A stretch of DNA of 10,437 nt. It comes from Candidatus Omnitrophota bacterium (GTDB lineage Bacteria > Omnitrophota > Omnitrophia > Omnitrophales > JACROU01). The stretch spans positions 1-10,437 of the forward strand of contig JACQQR010000005.1 of assembly GCA_016206875.1 (NCBI GenBank), written 5' to 3'. Below, piece after piece: positions 5,501 to 10,437 of this stretch (position 1 is its first letter; each line of letters opens with the position of its first letter). A program made the translations under genes and the position numbers. Below the pieces are notes generated by a model. That model was not told where the DNA came from. It made no database searches and saw only the letters and a program-made list of their open reading frames with translations.

Positions 5501-8500
5501 GAAAATCCTTGATTCTGTTTGCATACGCAAACGCTTCGGCGGCACTGATTTCTTTGTCTTCGACCAAAGCCGCATCCAAAGCAATTTTTAAATTGTTGAT
5601 TTTAGAACGAAGCTCAATTTCGTTTTTTGCTTCGACCAAAAATCGTTCCAGAGCCAAACCGTTCGTAAACACCCCAGACTCTAAAATTCCCGATTGCTGA
5701 ATCAAATTCCATCTGTCTAAATAACCGACCCAATCTGCTGGATTTGCTTTTCGTGTACGAACCGTCTCTAAAATGATCTCGCGTGTTGAATCGTCTTCTC
5801 CATAAAAGCGGTCATCTCCCGCCAAACTGATGAGCCGCACCGTGCGATCCATTACAGGCTGATCCTTTTCCAATCCGTATCCTTTTTTAAGCGATTCCTG
5901 TTTTAATTTTTGCTGCGCATCCAATTCTTGGCCCGGATTCTCGGGATCTGCGACAAACATTTCCAAGCGAATTCGAAGAGCTTGATACGCTTCCCGGGAT
6001 GGAGAAGCCGCCAAATGCTGCTCTCCCAATTCCTTATCAATGCCGTCTAAATAAATTTTTTTCTCTTCTCCGTCCAGCCACAAAGTATCGGCAGCAAATA
6101 AAAGTTCCTCCGGGGATAAAGCCGCCCGGGCCCGCTCCGCTAGTTTGCGAACCTTTTCGATGCGATCCAGATATTCGCGCATTTGGAGTTCAGTTAATTC
6201 CATGGCCAGGAGATTTCCGAGAGCTCCGTCCTCTAAAATTGGGGCAAATTGCATAGGCTGGAAAAGCCCTCTTTCAGTTGCCAGCTCAAGGAGTCGGTCG
6301 GTTTCATGCACTAGCTTCGAGTTGTTTTCTTTTCTCCGGGCTTTCTCAAGTTCTTTTTCCTTATGGAGCTCCGCCAAAAGGATCCCGATGAGCATAGCGG
6401 GGGCTCCTGCCATTCGCATCAAAGTATGCAGCACGCGTTCCAGAATAGATTTGTGATCGGCGCGCGCGGCTAACAATTCTTCAAAAATAGTTCCGAATTT
6501 TTTCCAAATCGCAGTGTCGCGAAATTCTTCTTTTCTGTCATTCATACGCTCCGCCAGATCACGCAGCAAGCCCAAGTTAAACACCTGATGCTCTGAATCT
6601 ACATCGGACAAAGCTCCCAATAAATGCGCAGCGCGCAAACGCACGGCACTTTCTTTATGATCCAGATATACCATTACTTTTCCCGCCAATTCGCGCGTTA
6701 CGGAAATAGGGAAGGTTTTTTGATCGCTAAATGCGGGCGCCAATTCCTCCATCATATCTTCTGTGGTCATAATTTTTTCAAGAAGGACTTCGTCCTCTAG
6801 GAATCTTGGATACACACGGGCAAGCGCTGTTCCAAATTCAGTCCCTTCGGGAATCAATCCTCTTTGGGAAATTTCCATCACTTGGATCACCGCTTCTCTT
6901 GCCAACTCTTTGTCATGAAAGTCTGGAGTTATGTTTGCCAAAACAGATATCCAATCAGCCGCGGTTTGCACATCATGCGGTTTTAGGCGAGGCCGGGAGA
7001 AATACTTTTTCATTTCCGCCATCAAAACGCGAACCAGTGATTTCCCACTTTCCTCGCCTTGGCGGCGGGCGATTAACTTTTTCAAAAGCAAAATGGATTT
7101 TGTAGATTCTTGACCATAGCCTCCATGCACAGGCAATAGTGCTTCGGCCACTGCTTCGCTAGTGGACTCATCCAATTCCAACTGAGCCACGGCAGAAAAA
7201 ACTTCAAGCCGTTCTGAGATAGGAATGGCTCCGGGACGAAAATGATCCAGAATCAATGCCGCCCACTCGGGATGCTCCGAAAGCCTCGCCAAAAGCGGTT
7301 CCCGAATAGCGGCTCGAATATATTCATCTTGATTCCAAAGAAATGGAATGGCCGGCTCCAAAGCGCGCACAGCCAATGCGGGCTCCTGTTCCATGACTTC
7401 CAACATCACATCCAGCGCCGCCGCTTTGGGTTCCTTATATTCCGCCGAGAGCCAAGGGAGCGCATCATGCATCGCCCGCTCAGCTAAATCTTTTCTCAAG
7501 GCCACCAATTGACGCATCACTTGAAGACTCGCTTCTACTTTGCGAAGTGGTATGTCATCTTCCGGGTCATCAGGAAAAGCAACAAACTGGTGCACAGGAT
7601 CAAAAAAGTTATGTGCCAGATCGGGTCTTAGTTTTATTAACCGGGGAACCACACTTGAAAGCATTTCCTCTTCTTCAGAAACGGCTTCTCGAGAAAGGGC
7701 GTACGAAAAATGTTCAATTACTTTCTCGATAACGTCTGGCTTTGTCTCAAAAATTTCGAGTAGGAAGTTGAATGCTTGTTCTCGTAGTTCACCATCCCCA
7801 GCCACAACGAGAGAACTTAAGGAAGGGACCATCTCAGCGGCTAGATCCGGTCTAAGATCAAAAATTCTACCCAGACGATTTAATACCAGATCCATATCAT
7901 GGAAATTAGTTCCACGATTGTCATCCAACCATTCCGAAAGCCCGGGGATGTGTTCGGGGAATTCTTCAATAGTGATATCGAATATGGCAATTCCTATCCA
8001 TTGATCTCCGATCAATGGACCATTATTGATGGTTGTAGTAGAATCTGTTACTTCTTGAAGCACTGCGAGCCATTCCTCCCCTGCCATAAATTTTTCTTTC
8101 TTGATGGCTTCTTTAATCGCCCGGATAGAATCCGGTTTTATTTCGGAGCAGTTTTTATAAAGCAGCCTCAAAACTTTTATGCATAAATCCGGACTCGCTT
8201 CTACAAGGGCTGTGAGGATAGGTTCATCAGCAGACAGATTCTCCGAATAATTGCTAATCGCGTTGAAAATCGTTTCCGCCAAATCCGGCCTGGCTGGAAT
8301 CACCTCCAAAAGAATGCCAAATGTCTCGGAATGAACTCCGTTCCTTATAAAATTATTTAGCACGGCCTCAAATATATCTTCCCATCCTTCCAGCTCATAT
8401 TTGATGATGCTGGCACCAGTCCATTTTCCTTCTTCTTCCCTCTCAGATTCATCTTCATCATCATCTTCTCCCAAACTCCTCGCTTCATTGTCAGATGGCT

Positions 8501-10268
8501 GGACAGTTCCGGCTTCGCGCGTGCCGCCATTCTCGAATTCAATCGCGGTTAGAAACTCAGCGGCTTTTTGAAGGAGATCGTTTTGGAAAGGTCGGGCAAC
8601 GGGACTTTCGAAAGCGCCGTCGACAGGAGCGGTGAGTTTCGAAGTGTTCGGATCGATTTGTTTACGATAATTCAGTTTGCGGCCAGTGTCACGGATAGTG
8701 GGACTGATGACGGCGTAACTGATTTCTTTTTTGCGCAGCGCGGCGGTAATGGAATCGGAATGAAAACCACCGGTAACAACAGCTATTTGTTTGGCTGGAA
8801 ATTGGCGGATGCGTGCTTCGGTGTTACGTGTGAGAATGACATCGCGCTGGATGACGAGACGGTAATTTTGTTCGGCGAGGGTAATTAACTTTCTTGTCAT
8901 TCTGAGTCCGCCAAAGGCGGGCGAAGAATCTACATTGCCTGTCGCAAAGTTTGTTTTCGCTCCGCCAAATGTTTCGTCATCATTCAACCTAGATTCTTCC
9001 CCTTCGCTGCGCTCAGGGTCAGAATGACAGAACTCCTGCCATTCCTCTTTCGTAAGCTTGAAGTGAATTAGTTTTTTAATTGATGCCCAGCGGCGCTCGT
9101 CTGCGAGAAAACGCTTGGTTTCTTCGCTCACCGGAATGTGTGCGATGAGCAGGTTTTCTAGTTTGTGAATTTCTGCGAGTAATTCTTGCGGGTGGATTTC
9201 GTCTTTGAGGATTTGATAGCCGATCCATTCTTTTACGGCCGGGCTTAATTGCTTACTCTCCGGATCTAGCGAATCGTACCAGCGTTCGAAGTACCAGCGC
9301 AGGTGGCCTGGCAATGGCCCACCCTCACCCTTGGTCCCTCTCCCTCCCGGAGGGAGAGGGGAAAATACACTCCCTTTCCCCTCGCCCAGACTTTCTTGCC
9401 CGCCAGAGGCGGGTCCGCCTTTGGCGGAGGGGAGAGGGTTAGGGTGAGGGGGTTGAACGCGCTTTTCTAATTTGAGGGATTTAACCAGACGCACGAGCAT
9501 CGGCCACTGAGCTTGGGTAGCAGCATTTTCTAAATCTAGGCCGGCTGCGCGTTTCGCTTGACGGGCCAATAGCTTGGCATAATGTGACAACGGGATTTTA
9601 TTTTCGTTGAAAGCATTTCTTGCCGAATCAAACTTTTTGATTTCCCCATTCAGAAGCGTGCCGCGTTGTTTTGCAAACCCAGAATCGATTCGTTTGATTT
9701 CTTCTTGCGAATTATCTTCGAGAGAAAACAACTTTTGAAGCGCGTGAATATTTTTGAAATAGGTTTTCTCTTCTTCGATTCCATAAAACCGCATCGACTC
9801 GGGCGCTTCCAGAGCAGCACGCTCTAGGCCACTGATCTCACCCTCCCGGAAAAGCGCATCCCAAACTTTTTGATTGAGTTGGATGTTGGGAGTAAAATCG
9901 TAAAACTTTTTATCAAGTTGACTCGCGCCTCCTTCAAAACATACCAGAGAAACTTTGGCCTGCTGCGCCAGCTGATTCAAAATCTTTCGTATGTTCTCTT
10001 GCGCGTCCAAACTGTCATGCGCATCTTGAATCAACCAAACAAACCCGGATGTTTTTGGAGACGGGGCATTAAAAACTTCGTCGATTCTTCCCATTTCAGG
10101 GGCTAACTGCATTTGAGGAATGGCCAAATACGGAGGCGATGTTACGACAAAAGAGGCAAATGGGATCGGAACGCTTTGGGCAGGTGTGCTGACCAAAAAC
10201 ACAAAGGTCACGCCCCAAGCAACAGCTTTGCTAAACAAAGAGGGTTTATTTAACATATTTATAAACAT
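2520..10268 (-). CDS. Giant exported multidomain protein: TIKI/ChaN-like domain, HEAT-like repeats, C-terminal alpha/beta domain
   Basis: About 2582 residues, uninterrupted, function unknown. Numbering is from ATG 10268; ATG 10256 is equally possible, and a TTG at 10319 lies only one base from AAGGAGG, too close. Residues 5-32 are a Sec signal peptide (basic NKPSLFSK, hydrophobic AVAWGVTFVFLV, cleavage near TPAQS). Residues 75-520 resemble the TIKI/TraB/ChaN superfamily: VWLIQDAH (H84), VCFEGG (E112), AVVTGGFHSDSI (H503). They are interrupted by two repeat-derived inserts (about 273-316 and 414-458). Then: an acidic stretch DDDEDESEREEE; HEAT-like helical repeats (about 660-1000) marked by recurring RPDLAE; a charged, coiled-coil-prone region (about 1295-1385); a Pro/Ser then Lys/Arg-rich linker (about 1743-1840, with RAKQKRTKKRDRR); another helical region; and a C-terminal alpha/beta domain (about 2290-2580) with WLAVIDKSKKKVIGYLKLLER, faintly GNAT-like. 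Probably periplasmic or surface. The helical repeats suggest a scaffold. Confidence 0.85.
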   Translation of the reverse strand: MFINMLNKPSLFSKAVAWGVTFVFLVSTPAQSVPIPFASFVVTSPPYLAIPQMQLAPEMGRIDEVFNAPSPKTSGFVWLIQDAHDSLDAQENIRKILNQLAQQAKVSLVCFEGGASQLDKKFYDFTPNIQLNQKVWDALFREGEISGLERAALEAPESMRFYGIEEEKTYFKNIHALQKLFSLEDNSQEEIKRIDSGFAKQRGTLLNGEIKKFDSARNAFNENKIPLSHYAKLLARQAKRAAGLDLENAATQAQWPMLVRLVKSLKLEKRVQPPHPNPLPSAKGGPASGGQESLGEGKGSVFSPLPPGGRGTKGEGGPLPGHLRWYFERWYDSLDPESKQLSPAVKEWIGYQILKDEIHPQELLAEIHKLENLLIAHIPVSEETKRFLADERRWASIKKLIHFKLTKEEWQEFCHSDPERSEGEESRLNDDETFGGAKTNFATGNVDSSPAFGGLRMTRKLITLAEQNYRLVIQRDVILTRNTEARIRQFPAKQIAVVTGGFHSDSITAALRKKEISYAVISPTIRDTGRKLNYRKQIDPNTSKLTAPVDGAFESPVARPFQNDLLQKAAEFLTAIEFENGGTREAGTVQPSDNEARSLGEDDDEDESEREEEGKWTGASIIKYELEGWEDIFEAVLNNFIRNGVHSETFGILLEVIPARPDLAETIFNAISNYSENLSADEPILTALVEASPDLCIKVLRLLYKNCSEIKPDSIRAIKEAIKKEKFMAGEEWLAVLQEVTDSTTTINNGPLIGDQWIGIAIFDITIEEFPEHIPGLSEWLDDNRGTNFHDMDLVLNRLGRIFDLRPDLAAEMVPSLSSLVVAGDGELREQAFNFLLEIFETKPDVIEKVIEHFSYALSREAVSEEEEMLSSVVPRLIKLRPDLAHNFFDPVHQFVAFPDDPEDDIPLRKVEASLQVMRQLVALRKDLAERAMHDALPWLSAEYKEPKAAALDVMLEVMEQEPALAVRALEPAIPFLWNQDEYIRAAIREPLLARLSEHPEWAALILDHFRPGAIPISERLEVFSAVAQLELDESTSEAVAEALLPVHGGYGQESTKSILLLKKLIARRQGEESGKSLVRVLMAEMKKYFSRPRLKPHDVQTAADWISVLANITPDFHDKELAREAVIQVMEISQRGLIPEGTEFGTALARVYPRFLEDEVLLEKIMTTEDMMEELAPAFSDQKTFPISVTRELAGKVMVYLDHKESAVRLRAAHLLGALSDVDSEHQVFNLGLLRDLAERMNDRKEEFRDTAIWKKFGTIFEELLAARADHKSILERVLHTLMRMAGAPAMLIGILLAELHKEKELEKARRKENNSKLVHETDRLLELATERGLFQPMQFAPILEDGALGNLLAMELTELQMREYLDRIEKVRKLAERARAALSPEELLFAADTLWLDGEEKKIYLDGIDKELGEQHLAASPSREAYQALRIRLEMFVADPENPGQELDAQQKLKQESLKKGYGLEKDQPVMDRTVRLISLAGDDRFYGEDDSTREIILETVRTRKANPADWVGYLDRWNLIQQSGILESGVFTNGLALERFLVEAKNEIELRSKINNLKIALDAALVEDKEISAAEAFAYANRIKDFPPDRHGRLQKLRRIFKKEKAGMMETVRNGLAASVNKVFGIFAKARHVVSEPQPANAVPVQKMPEALDPVIRDQVEEAFFASWVDLGEQVHELWGERFIGIKEHRRQYYLVYSFVDPETEAGEYIFLDFRAELADLKPVNLITDPAKLEALLPQLTSEREGAESGDAGSPPSSPGIAPTSAIGTATAVESQVPADKEIKVSEQPTRAKQKRTKKRDRRVGEVPGAPTSGPEQTREEPPTDEAPGTVVAESLGKKEAKKLFEEVIGRFHEIRWDSLPQQTRDIFEKDLKSHADFGLNKDFAEMLRSSAASLDSFGRRGSQPQFEYLFRQALPNLRNLLGNLEPYWEGLVCYFSYDSQWSNKQAEQMVAWLKEIFGEDLKRYWPEIIRESETGQGMHALRWGIFKLMEYKDYIHSIEDFKLFAANFRKGGRLLNVSPQVLIDLFGAKLPTFLPSCAEIMTFDDYANHSIFFTITKLKKILGEQFYITWPLLVRLIQFSGARANGNLEYLRILLWDIKDAGKDPQRLLQLVDLILQINPQPSPSFLEGLYQAMHRISQADFEKDYFTEDLQKKYAWMIAPQIISFDLSKAETDQILEFISETGDFNPDFYSYYLKQPDVALKRVRGFTDLVLSDDMTEEGIRRFKSSLDQMGLNGLAITVAAIQMAIPSSRSGCAGQEEAQNILGQFLEEGSISNPFRDREKSSLWDIDLDFAEEFGNNPDPSASLAKNLRFKVVKGIAHGLSYQLTGESSLSKDIWYSGDFFWLAVIDKSKKKVIGYLKLLERYHEGRKTLIAFDLDPQDEALKEIPVESFWYVVKKALKRIADKKQFSLLFFPGPGRGLFGGHALSNNMKMKRFLEMELTQREYERINRAPIQPLANGTYRHLPNVILMIEEFVSIPIDGASLGAKLSKLENGIPARYGNSPEAVKITFEAAEQVASLDFRDYFPDVYRQFMTDIQEGVFTEGPAILEDAPSLLAGRLRRFTTHQRLEQSLYLMA
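8895..9029 (-). repeat. MITE-like palindromic repeat inserted in frame in the giant gene
   Basis: A 135-base element bounded by perfect 11-bp terminal inverted repeats, TGTCATTCTGA (8895-8905) and TCAGAATGACA (9019-9029). A second perfect inner pair is GAAGAATCTA (8923-8932) and TAGATTCTTC (8990-8999). Its translation in the host frame begins CHSDPERSEGEESR and ends FGGLRMT, a peptide signature I recognise from interspersed repeats in many bacterial genomes. At 135 bases it is exactly 45 codons and aligned to codon boundaries, so the host frame is kept. The left arm carries a nested CCGCCAAAGGCGG hairpin. No target duplication is evident. Confidence 0.75.
9320..9452 (-). repeat. GC-rich palindromic repeat inserted in frame in the giant gene
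   Basis: Ends are inverted: CCCTCACCCT (9322-9331) pairs with AGGGTGAGGG (9441-9450). Inside is a near-perfect palindrome at 9336-9360 (12-bp arms around one base) and the double-hairpin unit at 9398-9428. The host-frame peptide reads PHPNPLPSAKGG ... SPLPPGGRGTKGEGG, the well-known translation of a widespread bacterial interspersed repeat and not a protein domain. It lies in the middle of the TIKI-like domain and adds about 44 low-complexity Pro/Gly residues without breaking the frame. Confidence 0.72.
9398..9428 (-). repeat. Nested double-hairpin unit, copy 1
   Basis: Two back-to-back small hairpins: CCCGCC-AGA-GGCGGG followed by TCCGCC-TTT-GGCGGA. The 31-base stretch is identical to 10376-10406, although the surrounding repeats belong to different families. 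A third, half-size relative (CCGCCAAAGGCGG, 8909-8921) sits in the 8895-9029 element in the opposite sense. Here it is translated as part of the giant protein. Confidence 0.7.
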
Positions 10269-10351
10269 TTTAATTGTGCTTCGATAGTACCTGGCATGTA
10301 GGATGATTGCAAGGGGCAAGCCTCCTTAGGGTGCCTACCACTTCATACAGT
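10269..10351 (-). promoter_or_regulatory. Leader of the giant gene with AAGGAGG and a possible 17-codon upstream frame
   Basis: A perfect AAGGAGG lies at 10327-10321 on the minus strand, but the first main-frame codon usable as a start (TTG 10319) is one base away. Eight bases downstream another TTG (10312) opens a different frame of 17 codons that stops at 10261-10259, two bases before ATG 10256 of the giant gene. Either the site serves this leader peptide, with coupled initiation at the giant gene, or it is a remnant. I see no clear -10/-35 pair. Confidence 0.3.
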
Positions 10352-10416
10352 TGTCATGCTGAGCGATAAGAGAGCGCCCGCCAGAGGCGGGTCCGCCTTT
10401 GGCGGAAAGCATCTGG
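10352..10416. repeat. Interspersed repeat upstream of the giant gene, split by a nested unit
   Basis: TGTCATGCTGAGCG (10352-10365) and AAGCATCTGG (10407-10416) are the two ends of a common bacterial repeat normally reading TGTCATGCTGAGCGAAGC...AAGCATCTGG. Between them lies the 31-base double-hairpin unit (10376-10406, identical to 9398-9428) plus ten more bases. The element sits 84 bases before the giant gene's ATG, in what should be its promoter or leader region, and could form strong RNA hairpins if transcribed. Confidence 0.6.
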
Positions 10417-10437
10417 CTTGCGTTACCATAAAGGTTA

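Noticed and set aside
7540..8004. 154-codon plus-strand open frame
   Set aside because: Antisense to the HEAT-like repeats; Ser/Arg-rich shadow translation without family features.
10269..10319. TTG 10319 as the start of the giant protein
   Set aside because: The adjacent AAGGAGG is only one base away, and starting there would put 17-21 polar residues ahead of an already complete signal peptide.
9398..10406. Repeated GC-rich units as a CRISPR array
   Set aside because: Only two identical copies nearly 1 kb apart, within different host repeats, with no regular spacers and no cas genes.

Overview
The window looks like a chromosomal segment of an uncultured, Gram-negative-type bacterium. My best guess is a member of Candidatus Omnitrophota (former OP3) or a related PVC/candidate-phylum lineage. 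The guess rests on one very large exported multidomain protein of a style I associate with that group, on dense short palindromic repeats, and on mixed base composition. It is an inference; no rRNA or marker gene is present. Every supported gene lies on the minus strand, so the window reads right to left in the direction of transcription.

Layout in transcription order. (1) 10437-10269: a leader carrying a repeat element and a strong Shine-Dalgarno-like AAGGAGG. (2) 10268-2520: one giant gene of about 2580 codons. It encodes a signal peptide, a TIKI/TraB/ChaN-like predicted hydrolase domain, an acidic linker, HEAT-like helical repeats with a 37-38 residue period, a charged helical region, a basic and proline-rich linker, a second helical region, and a C-terminal alpha/beta domain with a faint GNAT-like look. 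Two palindromic repeat elements sit in frame inside the N-terminal domain. A small GC-rich double-hairpin unit recurs inside different host repeats here and upstream of the gene. (3) 2519-2230: a 290-base AT-rich gap with inverted and direct repeats and the promoter of the next operon. (4) 2229-1661: a ribbon-helix-helix antitoxin and RelE/ParE toxin pair with a 4-base overlap and a palindrome-rich promoter. (5) 1570-879: a two-gene cassette, a DUF5678-like small protein plus a retropepsin-like aspartic protease, with its own promoter. (6) 821-1: a 3'-truncated gene fusing a P-loop nucleotide-kinase-like domain to a dCMP deaminase.

The toxin-antitoxin and DUF5678/protease operons are clearly AT-rich (about 22-37 % GC in sampled 60-base lines) next to the GC-rich deaminase gene (about 58 %). 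They look like a small accessory island inserted between two core-like genes. The giant gene itself changes composition near its basic/proline-rich linker, which suggests modular assembly. No RNA genes, CRISPR arrays, transposases or integrases were seen.
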